From Rhodothermales bacterium (GTDB lineage: Bacteria; Bacteroidota; Rhodothermia; Rhodothermales; UBA10348), in NCBI GenBank assembly GCA_017643395.1, contig JAEPNP010000002.1, positions 412,290-476,289 on the forward strand: a stretch of DNA of 64,000 nucleotides. The letters run 5' to 3'. A program made the position numbers and the translations under genes. Shown here in pieces: positions 56,457-64,000 of this stretch. The notes under the pieces are model-generated. The model worked only from the letters and a program-made list of their open reading frames with translations, was not told where the DNA came from and made no database searches. Within the stretch, counting starts at the first letter, position 1. Each line of letters starts with the position of its first letter.

Positions 56457-59018
56457 TTAGCGCACCAGAGTAATGGTGCGGAACTGCGCCAGCCCATCGA
56501 CCGAAACCTTCATCATGTACAGGCCACTCGCCAACCCGGGAAGATCCAGTCCTGGCTGATGCATCCCTGCCGGGAGCCGCTCCGGTGAACCGGACACTAC
56601 GCGACGGCCCTGCAGATCGAACACCTCCAGGAGCACGAGCGCCGAGGCGCCGAGTTCAAGCGGTACCTGCACCTGCTCTCGCGAAGGATTCGGGAACGGT
56701 GTGCCGAGGCGGACCAGCTCGGGCACGGACGCGTCCACCGACGAGATTCCCTCTGGACTCAGCGATATCCAGGCAATGTCGAATCCGCCAGTTCGGATCC
56801 GCAGTTGCAACTTCCCGGTGCCGGGATCCAGCGGTATCTGGCCGAGGTCCTGCGTTTCCCAGGCCTGACCGGTTGGCGTCAGCACCTGCTCATCGCCCAC
56901 GTCCACGCCGTCGAAACGCAGCTGGAAGGAGCCGGCGTCAGGCACACGGACCCGCGCGGACAGGCGGAAGGACTGGCCGGCCGAGCCCGTCTCGCGGACG
57001 GTTACCGTGTGGCGGATCCACTCCCGGGCTACGGTGGACGTCACGTACACACCCTCATCGGGGTCTTCCGCAAGGTCCACAGTCTCCGGACGGAACAGCG
57101 CATCCGTCCCGTCGATGTCCAGGTGCCCATCCTCAAGGTCAAACCAGGCCGCACGCAGTTCACCAGGGATGATCTCGGGACGCATGCGATAGGGAGCGGA
57201 CACGCAGCTTGCTCCTACCTGCACCGACACAGGATCGCTGGTCGCGCGGTTCCCCCGCGCGTCACGTGCGTGGGCGTTCAGTGAATAGCAGCCATCCGAG
57301 AGATCGCTCAGGGTCGTCTCATAGGGCGGCGCCGAGAAACTCTCCATTCGGGCGATGCCCTGCCGGATTTCAACCTGCGTCAGATCGCCATCGACATCGG
57401 AGACTGTAGCTGAGGCCTGCACCTCTCCCCCGCTGGGCACCTGGGTGCCGTCGAGCGGCAGGTTAAGCGTCGCTTCCGGGACCGCACCCGTGTTCACAAA
57501 GGTAATCCGGTCAATTTCGAACCCGGTCGCCTGCGGCTGAAAACGCATCACCACATCGCCCCCGGGCAGATCCACATTCACCGCCTCCGCTGTGGTCCAA
57601 ACACCCGCGTCCTGGAAAGCCAGCGACGCGACCGCCTGCCCGTCGATCTCGAGGTCAAAGGCCCCATCCCCGTTCACTTCGGCCTCGATGCGGTAGATGC
57701 CGGCCTCCACGCGAACCGAGTACTCGATCCACTCGCGCGAGCCGATCCATCCCACGTAGAAGCCGTCTGTGTCACTGCGCGGCGCGATATCGACACTCTC
57801 GTCAACCCGAAATCCGCGCCCTGAATTGACCTGGTCCAGCTCGCGATAGGCAATGGTGTTGCCACCCTGGTCGTACAGTTCCATTTCCAGTGTGCCGGGA
57901 ACGGCGTGCGGAACCATCGTGATGGGTGCCTGGCCGCAGTTTGCGCCCACCGTCACCTCAACCGGCGCGCTGTCACCCGTCCAGCCTGCTTCATCCACTC
58001 CCCGCGCGGTCAGCGAGTAGCATCCCTCTGCGACCCCGACAGCGGAGATCTCAAGCGGCGACGACGTGGCAGAGGCAATGGGCACCCCTGACTGCAGCAG
58101 CGTGAGCGACTCCAGTTGGCCGTTCGGATCGCTTGAGCTGGCGGACACATTGACGGTATCCCCGGGATTCACCGTCGTGGCGGACGCAGTAAGTGTAGAC
58201 TCCGGGATCTCTCCGACCGGTTCGTACACCCGCACATAGTCGACGAGCATTTGCGTCGGCAGGGCGGAGTCGTCGATGGTCGGCCCTCCCCACTGGCCAC
58301 CCATCGCCACATTCAGAAGGATGTGGAAATCCTGGTCAAAGGGCCAGAACTCGTAGCCCAGGCCATTGTCACTGTAGCTCCCGACTTCCGACGTGCCCGG
58401 CGTCTGCACGTTGACCAGCTCATCGTCCATGTAGAACCGGATCTCCCGCGGACTCCATTCCACCGCGTACACGTGGAATGCGCTGGTAGCGTCAGAGATC
58501 AGTCGGCTGCCGGTCGGATTGTTGCCCATCGGCGCGTTCCGGGCTCCCATGTGCAGGGAAGCATGCACCCGCCCTTCGTCCTTGCCGACATGTTCCATGA
58601 TGTCGATTTCGCCACTTGCCGGCCACACTCCGTAGACCGACTCTTCGGGCATCATCCAGATGGCCGGCCACGTGCCCACGCCGGAAGGCAACTGTGCCCG
58701 TGCCTCTACCCGACCGTACCGAAACGCGGCCTTGCCCCGGGTCTTCAGACGGGCCGACGTGTAGGCAGCTCCGCCAAACGACTCGGCGCGCGCCTCGATG
58801 ATCAGATGGTCGCCGTCGGCCCGGGCGTTGTCCAGACGGTCCGTGTAGTACTGCGCCTCCTGGTTGCCCCAGCCACCAGCTCCCAGATCATGCACCCACT
58901 TGTCAGGATCGGGCGCGCCGACGTAGTCGAATTCCTCCGCCCAAACGAGATTCCAGGACTGCGCGGAGGCCGGCGCGCTCAGAAGGACAAGGGCTACAAA
59001 AAGACCAGCTGCTCTCAT
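56457..59018 (-). CDS. Large GH16 glucanase with CBMs and T9SS sorting domain
   Basis: 853 aa secreted glucanase. Signal peptide ends ASAQ. GH16 domain at about 22-265 (WAEEFDYVGAPDPDKWVHD, catalytic EIDIMEHVG, HASLHMG, FHVYAVEWSPREIRFYMDD). Then two Ig/FN-like linker domains (about 270-365 and 505-605), each followed by a CBM6-like module (near 375-505 and 615-745), and a sorting domain at the end (GTPFPNPSREQVQVPL onward). The start ATG 59018 begins the signal peptide. Downstream of lacI by 111 bp; probably cotranscribed with it. Likely cell-surface laminarinase; paralogous to the GH16 lipoprotein at 38534. Confidence 0.92.
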   Translation of the reverse strand: MRAAGLFVALVLLSAPASAQSWNLVWAEEFDYVGAPDPDKWVHDLGAGGWGNQEAQYYTDRLDNARADGDHLIIEARAESFGGAAYTSARLKTRGKAAFRYGRVEARAQLPSGVGTWPAIWMMPEESVYGVWPASGEIDIMEHVGKDEGRVHASLHMGARNAPMGNNPTGSRLISDATSAFHVYAVEWSPREIRFYMDDELVNVQTPGTSEVGSYSDNGLGYEFWPFDQDFHILLNVAMGGQWGGPTIDDSALPTQMLVDYVRVYEPVGEIPESTLTASATTVNPGDTVNVSASSSDPNGQLESLTLLQSGVPIASATSSPLEISAVGVAEGCYSLTARGVDEAGWTGDSAPVEVTVGANCGQAPITMVPHAVPGTLEMELYDQGGNTIAYRELDQVNSGRGFRVDESVDIAPRSDTDGFYVGWIGSREWIEYSVRVEAGIYRIEAEVNGDGAFDLEIDGQAVASLAFQDAGVWTTAEAVNVDLPGGDVVMRFQPQATGFEIDRITFVNTGAVPEATLNLPLDGTQVPSGGEVQASATVSDVDGDLTQVEIRQGIARMESFSAPPYETTLSDLSDGCYSLNAHARDARGNRATSDPVSVQVGASCVSAPYRMRPEIIPGELRAAWFDLEDGHLDIDGTDALFRPETVDLAEDPDEGVYVTSTVAREWIRHTVTVRETGSAGQSFRLSARVRVPDAGSFQLRFDGVDVGDEQVLTPTGQAWETQDLGQIPLDPGTGKLQLRIRTGGFDIAWISLSPEGISSVDASVPELVRLGTPFPNPSREQVQVPLELGASALVLLEVFDLQGRRVVSGSPERLPAGMHQPGLDLPGLASGLYMMKVSVDGLAQFRTITLVR

Positions 59019-59129
59019 GGGTGCTCGGAATGGGCGATGGGGTCCGTAGCCGGACACCCGGAATTCAAGGCGGTTGGTTACGGATCTCCGTAGCTGCCGG
59101 GTCCGGCGCAATCGACAGGCGGCGGGCTG

Positions 59130-60128
59130 TCAGACCTTGACCGGCGGTGCCGTCGAGGCCCGCACGATCAGGTCAAGTGGGATCACCTCCTGCACCGGAC
59201 GATCGGTCGGCCCGTCCAGTGCTCTGCGGATCACCAGTTCGATGGCACGGATCCCCGTTTCCCGGATTGGAACGTTGACGGTGGTCAGGGCGGGATTGCT
59301 GAAACGCGCAGGAGACAGATCGTCGAACCCGACCAGTGAGATGTCCTCCGGCACAGCGATCCCCTGTTGCTGTAGCCCCGACAACAAGCCGAGCGTGGCG
59401 TAGTCATTGGCGCAGCCTACCGCGGTAGGCCGGTCTCGCATGGTCCCGATGGCTTCTGCCGCACGGAATCCGTCTCGCTGCTCGAAGCCACCCTTGATCA
59501 CCGTCAGCCGGCCGCCCGCTCCCCGCACGGTGTCTGCGAAACCACGCAGCCGCTCGGAGGCATCGAACGCTGCTTCCGGACCCTGTACATAGGCCAGGTG
59601 CCGGTGGCCGAGCCCTACCAGGTGCCTCGCGGCTTTTGCGCTGCCGCCGTGGTCGTCAAAATTCAGGAACTCGGCATTGGTGTCGGGATCGACCGGCGTA
59701 TTGACGAACACGGTGGGCGCCCACGAGTCCAGGTTCAGCTGGCGCGGCGTGCGCTGCGGAGCCATGACAAGGAGTCCGTCCACCCGACGGTTGACCGTTC
59801 GAACGGCTGCCTGCCACTCCTTGGTCTCGTGATGCGAGGTTGAGATGAGCAGGAACTTGCCGTGGTCCTTGGCCACATAGTCCATCCCTGTGAGAAACTC
59901 GGAGAAGTATTCCCCGGCTACATAGGGCAGCAGCACGCCGATCCCACCCGTGTCCTGTCCCAGCAGCGAACGCGCCGCCGGATTCGGCACGTAGTCCAGA
60001 GCACGCACGGCCTCCATCACCCGCTCGCGCTTGCCTTCATTGACCGCGGCCGTATTATTCAGCACCCGGGAGACCGTGGAGATGGATACCCCCGCCCGCT
60101 TGGCCACATCCCTGATGGTGGTCGGCAT
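59130..60128 (-). CDS. LacI-family transcriptional regulator of the PUL
   Basis: 332 aa repressor. LacI helix-turn-helix MPTTIRDVAKRAGVSISTVSRVLNN at the start (quoted in part), then a periplasmic-binding-protein-like sensor domain (GIGVLLPYVAGEYFSEFL, VGFDDLSPARFSNPALTTV). The ATG at 60128 gives the canonical N-terminus. Its own promoter at 60186-60214 and operator at 60168-60181 match those of the operon at 56142, so it is probably autoregulated and represses the locus until an oligosaccharide or sugar binds. This is unusual for Bacteroidota PULs, which more often use SusR, HTCS or ECF sigma control. Confidence 0.92.
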   Translation of the reverse strand: MPTTIRDVAKRAGVSISTVSRVLNNTAAVNEGKRERVMEAVRALDYVPNPAARSLLGQDTGGIGVLLPYVAGEYFSEFLTGMDYVAKDHGKFLLISTSHHETKEWQAAVRTVNRRVDGLLVMAPQRTPRQLNLDSWAPTVFVNTPVDPDTNAEFLNFDDHGGSAKAARHLVGLGHRHLAYVQGPEAAFDASERLRGFADTVRGAGGRLTVIKGGFEQRDGFRAAEAIGTMRDRPTAVGCANDYATLGLLSGLQQQGIAVPEDISLVGFDDLSPARFSNPALTTVNVPIRETGIRAIELVIRRALDGPTDRPVQEVIPLDLIVRASTAPPVKV

Positions 60129-60167
60129 GCTGAATTGAGTGCTGGGGCCCGCACAGGACGAGCCGTC

Positions 60168-60181
60168 TGAAAAGGTTTTCA
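60168..60181. promoter_or_regulatory. LacI-type operator upstream of lacI
   Basis: TGAAAAGGTTTTCA, identical to the site at 56242-56255. It lies 40 bp before the lacI ATG and 10 bp before the divergent SGNH-hydrolase ATG, so it could affect both. Confidence 0.82.
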
Positions 60182-60185
60182 ACGC

Positions 60186-60214
60186 AAGGTATGACCTCCC
60201 GGCCCGCTGAACAA
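60186..60214 (-). promoter_or_regulatory. Promoter of lacI
   Basis: TTGTTC (60209-60214), 17-bp spacer, TACCTT (60186-60191) on the minus strand, then the operator 4 bp later. Same layout as the PUL operon promoter. The -35 lies within the start of the divergent gene. Confidence 0.6.
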
Positions 60215-61969
60215 GGCTCGAACCCGCCACCCCTCAAGCGATGGGTGTTTGGCACCGCCGCCTTCCTGCTGCCGCTGGTCCTTCTGCTTCTCGTAGAGTT
60301 CGCGCTGTCCGCGGCCGGCGTCGCGGAGGACCGTCGCAAGGTCTTCATCCCAGTCAACGAATCGGGATCGCATCTGGCGCTGAATCCGGCCTACGTGGAG
60401 AGGTACTTCAGCGACTTCCGACCGGGGGTGCCGTTCACGCCGTTTGCGCATGAGAAAGCCGACTCGACGTATCGGGTAGTCACACTCGGAGGCTCGACCA
60501 CGGCAGGGTTCCCCTACCGCTTTTACAACGGCTTTCCGGGAAGACTCGGAGTGCTTCTGCAGGCGGCCATGCCGGACAGGCACGTCGAGGTCGTGAATCT
60601 GAGTATGTCTGCGGTGACGTCGTACACCGTGCTGGATCTTGGCCGTGCAGTGCTGAGCCACGACCCCGACGTGTTCGTGGTCTATGCCGGCCACAACGAA
60701 TTCTATGGTGCATTCGGAGTGGCCACCACGGAGTCGGCACTGGCGAACCTCCCCTGGCTGAAGCGACTCATCCTGCGTTTGCGAAAGACGGTCCTGTTCA
60801 CCCTGGCAGAAGGCCTGTTTCAGGACGACCGCCGCCAACCCGGTCCCTCGGATCGCACGCTGATGGCCCGGGTGGTGCGCGAGGCCGACATCCCGGAAGG
60901 TGGCGAGGTCTTCCGAGCCGGCATTGAACAGTACCGGCAAAACATGTCCCGGCTGCTGCATGCCGCTCGAGAGGCCGGAGTGCCTGTTGTCCTGGGCACC
61001 CTGGTGGACAATCTGTCTGGACAGGCGCCCCTCTCCGGAGGGCCGCACGCCGACAGCCTGTTCGCGGTCGGTCAGGCGCTGCTCGGGAATGGTGAGGTGG
61101 ATGCGGCGCGCGACGCCTTCTCCCGGGCCCGCGACGCGGACGGCCTGCGGTTCAGGGCGCCGGGCGCACTCAACCAGTGGATTGTCTCTCAAACGGAGGC
61201 AACAGTAGTCGACCTGCGCCCGGTGTTCGATGCGGCCAGCGCCACCGGAATTCCCGGATACGATCTGTTCACCGACCATCTCCACCCCAGTGCACGGGGT
61301 TATGGGCTGATGGCCGAGGCATTTGCCCGCTCGGTCGCTCCGGAGCCTCGGATCGCGCTCGAGCCGGACTTCGGCCTGGACGACCTGGACCGCTCGCATG
61401 CAGATCTGCTGCTGGCCCGGCTGCTTGGAGACTACCCGTTTGTGCGCAACCCCGACCCGGATTCCGTGCTGGCGAACCAGCGGGCACCCGTCGTTGCCGC
61501 GCTTCGGCGTGGCGGGATCGACTCTCTGGCTGCCATGATCGTTACCGGCCGCACCCAGTTTCAGACCGCGCAGTCCGAGGCCACCGCGCTCCTGCTCGCC
61601 GCCGGCGACTCGCTGAGTGCGCTGCGCTCCGCACGCTCACTGGTGAGCTGGCAGCCGCTTAACCGGGAGTTGGTATTTCGCTGGCTGCGCACCGGACTCG
61701 AAAACCCAGCGCTGGACCACGAGACGCTTCGTCTGGCCGTGCTTGCAGCCAGCCGCTGGCCTGATGCCTTCTCCCTGGGGGGGCTCGGCGTCGTACTTCT
61801 ACGTCAGGGTCGGCTCGACGAGGCGGAATGGGCCCTGGGGCAGGCAGAGGCAATTTCCCCGGAGGACCCGTCCGTCTTGTTCAACACGGCCAGGCTGCTG
61901 GTCCTGAGCGGGGACACGTTGAGCGCGCAGCAATACTTTGCGCGCTATCAGGCGGTGGTGCAAAACTGA
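60191..61969 (+). CDS. Membrane-anchored SGNH/GDSL hydrolase with TPR-like repeats
   Basis: 592 aa. TM anchor at about residues 18-43 (FGTAAFLLPLVLLLLVEFAL). SGNH hydrolase domain at about 90-385: catalytic Ser102 in GGSTTAG, the Asn/Gly region YAGHNEFYG, and the Asp-His pair in DHLHPSARGYGL. The C-terminal third is alpha-helical with TPR-like repeats (GVVLLRQGRLDEAEWALGQ). Substrate unknown; an acetyl-esterase or lipid/saccharide esterase is plausible. The lacI operator is immediately upstream, so it may belong to the regulon. Confidence 0.82.
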   Translation: MTSRPAEQGSNPPPLKRWVFGTAAFLLPLVLLLLVEFALSAAGVAEDRRKVFIPVNESGSHLALNPAYVERYFSDFRPGVPFTPFAHEKADSTYRVVTLGGSTTAGFPYRFYNGFPGRLGVLLQAAMPDRHVEVVNLSMSAVTSYTVLDLGRAVLSHDPDVFVVYAGHNEFYGAFGVATTESALANLPWLKRLILRLRKTVLFTLAEGLFQDDRRQPGPSDRTLMARVVREADIPEGGEVFRAGIEQYRQNMSRLLHAAREAGVPVVLGTLVDNLSGQAPLSGGPHADSLFAVGQALLGNGEVDAARDAFSRARDADGLRFRAPGALNQWIVSQTEATVVDLRPVFDAASATGIPGYDLFTDHLHPSARGYGLMAEAFARSVAPEPRIALEPDFGLDDLDRSHADLLLARLLGDYPFVRNPDPDSVLANQRAPVVAALRRGGIDSLAAMIVTGRTQFQTAQSEATALLLAAGDSLSALRSARSLVSWQPLNRELVFRWLRTGLENPALDHETLRLAVLAASRWPDAFSLGGLGVVLLRQGRLDEAEWALGQAEAISPEDPSVLFNTARLLVLSGDTLSAQQYFARYQAVVQN

Positions 61970-61976
61970 TCCGGGC

Positions 61977-63161
61977 CTATCCCCCGCGCGGAATCAGCGC
62001 CCGCATCTGCACCACGGCCGGGTGGTCGGGAGCCCTGACCTCCGCGCCCGCCAGATACCGGCTGGCCTGTCTCAGATCCCCTGCCCGCCCAAAGTGCAGG
62101 GCCAGGTTGATCCACGGCTCCGGAGCCTGAGGGAATGTGCGAATGATGCCCTGATAGCGGGCCAACGCTTCCTCGGTCTGCCCGGACTGCAGGTACAGGG
62201 TTGCCAGATTGCTTGCCAGACGGAAATCTCCCGGATCCAGCGCTACGGCCTGCTGATACGTTTCCAGGGCATCACTGAGCCGGCCGGCCAGACGCAGCCC
62301 TTCCGCATACCGAACCAGATTCTCGACGCTCGGGAAGTCTCTGGCGTTCATTTCCATGCGTTCGATGGGCTGCGCGGCAGCGCGCACGGAGTCCGCTGCT
62401 TCCAGAACATCGGCAGCCCGCCCATCGCCCAATCTCTGAAGGGCTTGGCCCAGCGCGAACCGGGCGGTGTAATTCCACGGTTCGGCCCGGGTAATCCCTT
62501 CAAGCAGGCGCACGCCTTGCTCGGCATCGCCGTGCCTGGCCTCCAGACGAGCCAGCAGGAGCCTCAATCCGGATGCCGTAGAGTCCATCTGAAACGCCGC
62601 GCGGGCTTCGCGGAGAGCTCCGTCGATATCTCCACCACGCTCCATGAACTCGGCAAGGCTCTTCCGGGCCGGCGCAAAGAGGGGGTCTCTGTCAACCGCG
62701 GTCTGAAAGGCCGCGCTGGCGCTATCCAGCGCGCCGACCTGCTCCAGCGCCGCACCGCGCGCGTGCCAGACGCGGGCCTCATCGCGCACCTCTCGCTGAT
62801 AGTAGTTCGATGCCGTGCGAAAGCGCCGCTGCGTGAATGCCACATTGCCGCGATTCAGCCACGCGCCCGGGTAGGAAGGATCGGCCTCGAGCCCCAGCGC
62901 ATACAGGCTGTCTGCGGCCGCGTATCGGCCCATGGCAAGCTGCACGCCGGCCTGAAAAATGAGCGGGGTCGGGTGCCCCTGGGCCCGGGCCTCGGCCGAA
63001 TCTGCCAGCACCAGCGCCAGGAGAAAATCACCCGCCGACTCAGCCTCCGCCGCGCGGTCCAGCCAGGCCTGGGCCTCCGCAGGCAACGGAGTGCGAGATA
63101 CCTTGGCGCCACCACAGGCGGTGCCGGCCACGATGCAAAGAAGGAGAAGCAATACGCGCAT
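61977..63161 (-). CDS. TPR-repeat lipoprotein
   Basis: 394 aa lipoprotein (MRVLLLLLCIVAGTACGG, lipobox Cys about 16). The rest is a row of TPR repeats such as YAAADSLYALGLEADPSYPGAW, DALETYQQAVALDPGDFRL and EALARYQGIIRTFPQAPEPW. A protein-interaction scaffold in the periplasm or outer membrane is likely. Convergent with the SGNH-hydrolase gene, with 7 bp between stops; an earlier in-frame ATG at 63179 is less likely because the signal begins at 63161. Confidence 0.85.
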   Translation of the reverse strand: MRVLLLLLCIVAGTACGGAKVSRTPLPAEAQAWLDRAAEAESAGDFLLALVLADSAEARAQGHPTPLIFQAGVQLAMGRYAAADSLYALGLEADPSYPGAWLNRGNVAFTQRRFRTASNYYQREVRDEARVWHARGAALEQVGALDSASAAFQTAVDRDPLFAPARKSLAEFMERGGDIDGALREARAAFQMDSTASGLRLLLARLEARHGDAEQGVRLLEGITRAEPWNYTARFALGQALQRLGDGRAADVLEAADSVRAAAQPIERMEMNARDFPSVENLVRYAEGLRLAGRLSDALETYQQAVALDPGDFRLASNLATLYLQSGQTEEALARYQGIIRTFPQAPEPWINLALHFGRAGDLRQASRYLAGAEVRAPDHPAVVQMRALIPRGG

Positions 63162-63224
63162 GCTGGCGCGCGAACCCACCCCGTGCTCTGCCGTTCCGTA
63201 TTCTGGACACTCTACTCTTCATTC

Positions 63225-63653
63225 GTGTTTTCCTCCGCAGCTCAATACGCCGTTCGAGCCACCGCCTACCTCGGCTCCCTGGAACAGGACGGCTTCGTGC
63301 CCGCCCGGTCTATTGCGGGCGAACTGAACATACCGCCGACGTTTCTCTCGAAGGTGCTGCGACAGCTGGTCGATGCGGGCATCCTGTCCGCCTATCGCGG
63401 GCCCACAGGAGGCGTTCGGTTGGCCCGACCCGCGTCACAGGTGTCTGTGCGACAGATCGTGGAGGCGATCGACGGGGACGCCCTGTTCACCGAGTGCATC
63501 CTTGGACTGCCAGGCTGCGGCAATCGTAAGCCGTGCCCCATGCATGAGGCCTGGGCGGTGCATCGTTCGGCGCTGGCGGAGGAGTTTGAGCGGCAAACGG
63601 TCGATACGCTGTCGACTGCGTATACCCTGGGCGATCTGCGTCTGGGCCCCTGA
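63225..63653 (+). CDS. Rrf2-family regulator with three cluster-type cysteines
   Basis: 142 aa winged-helix regulator of the Rrf2 family (IscR/NsrR relatives). N-terminal FSSAAQYAVRATAYL, then the recognition region IPPTFLSKVLRQLVDAGILSAYRGPTGGVRLAR. Three Cys at 91, 98 and 104 (ECILGLPGCGNRKPCPMHEAW, in part) fit Fe-S cluster binding. The start is GTG at 63225. Convergent with a NosY-like permease, so a role in NO/redox-responsive control of nitrous-oxide respiration is suggested by context only. Confidence 0.87.
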   Translation: MFSSAAQYAVRATAYLGSLEQDGFVPARSIAGELNIPPTFLSKVLRQLVDAGILSAYRGPTGGVRLARPASQVSVRQIVEAIDGDALFTECILGLPGCGNRKPCPMHEAWAVHRSALAEEFERQTVDTLSTAYTLGDLRLGP

Positions 63654-63665
63654 CTGGAGACGCTC

Positions 63666-64000
63666 TCAGAAGTCGTGCCGGGCAAACGCCCGCCGAGTCA
63701 GCATGAACGGCACGCTCAGCCACACCAGCAGCGAGAAACCGGCCAGCGCGAGCCCCTGGAACCCGCCGAGGTAGCGACTGAACACCGCTCCGGTATAGCC
63801 CATGAGCGCTTCTGCCTCGAGGGCCAGCATGAGCAGCACCCGGCTCAGATCCACGGGATTGAGCAGCATCAGAGCCAGGAGCGGCTTCTCCAGCGGATAG
63901 CGGGACAGCGCTTCTACGGCCACCAGGATCAGACCGTCATAGGCGACGGACATCAACAGCCAGACGGCAAGCGCTGTGCCCACGCAGCGCACCCGGTCGG
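63666..64000 (-). CDS. NosY-like ABC transporter permease, C-terminal part
   Basis: At least 111 residues open at the right edge. Two to three hydrophobic segments (VWLLMSVAYDGLILVAVEAL, the LMLLNPVDLSRVLLML stretch, and GLALAGFSLLVWLSVPFML) end in a basic/acid tail FARHDF. This layout resembles the C-terminus of NosY, the membrane subunit of the NosDFY exporter needed for nitrous oxide reductase maturation. Other ABC-2 permeases look similar. The rest of the operon lies outside the window. Confidence 0.55.
   Translation of the reverse strand, partial: DRVRCVGTALAVWLLMSVAYDGLILVAVEALSRYPLEKPLLALMLLNPVDLSRVLLMLALEAEALMGYTGAVFSRYLGGFQGLALAGFSLLVWLSVPFMLTRRAFARHDF

Noticed and set aside
61938-63224. 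Long upstream extension of the Rrf2 frame
   Set aside because: Antisense to the TPR lipoprotein and lacking regulator homology; the Rrf2 fold begins at the GTG at 63225.

Overview
The window is a dense, GC-rich bacterial chromosome segment. It most likely comes from the Rhodothermota/Bacteroidota side of the tree (a Rhodothermales-like marine heterotroph). Visible support: six proteins with type IX secretion (T9SS) C-terminal sorting domains, a PorV/PorQ-family protein, a TonB-dependent receptor with a carboxypeptidase-regulatory-like domain, several Cys-lipobox lipoproteins, DUF1800/DUF1501 partners, VC_2705-type symporter pairs and a cysteate-synthase-like enzyme. The taxonomic call is inference; no rRNA or other marker is present.

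Layout. 1-11.9 kb: end of an apbE gene, a Tat-exported Gfo/Idh/MocA oxidoreductase, two Na+-coupled transport units, a CDGSH Fe-S protein, an operon of cysteate-synthase homologue, DUF1800 and DUF1501, a 4-TM protein and an AlkD-like protein. 11.8-14.2 kb: two paralogous lipoproteins around a small membrane protein, then tRNA-Asn and a terminator. 14.2-17.1 kb: a BlaI/MecR1-type repressor and sensor-protease pair with tandem palindromic operators, bracketed by two 42-bp copies of the tRNA terminator. 17.25-17.4 kb: three 52-bp-period repeats before an outer-membrane protein of unknown function. 18.8-21 kb: Uma2, MscL, SDR. 21-27.5 kb: a TetR-controlled tripartite RND efflux operon. 27.5-29.5 kb: DUF1801 protein, PfkB kinase, HmuY-like protein. 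29.5-34.7 kb: secreted GH3 plus sugar porter, divergent from xylulokinase across a LacI-type operator.

34.7-60.2 kb is the main feature: a single-strand polysaccharide utilisation locus of about 25 kb. It runs from lacI through a GH16 glucanase, a CBM9-like surface protein, a TonB-dependent receptor, a giant T9SS cargo protein, a PorV-family barrel, GH5, a PPIase lipoprotein, an SSS symporter, GH3, a GH16 lipoprotein and a ThuA/PQQ-dehydrogenase-like fusion. Ten of the genes, from 56142 down to 34710, are tightly packed and probably co-transcribed. The same 14-bp operator sits just after the -10 box of lacI and of the ten-gene operon, so the regulator probably represses both itself and the locus. 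The enzyme set (GH16, GH16, GH5, GH3) points to beta-glucan, probably laminarin or mixed-linkage glucan. No SusD is present.

60.2-64 kb: an SGNH hydrolase with TPR-like repeats, a TPR lipoprotein, an Rrf2 regulator with three cluster-type cysteines, and the end of a NosY-like ABC permease running off the window.
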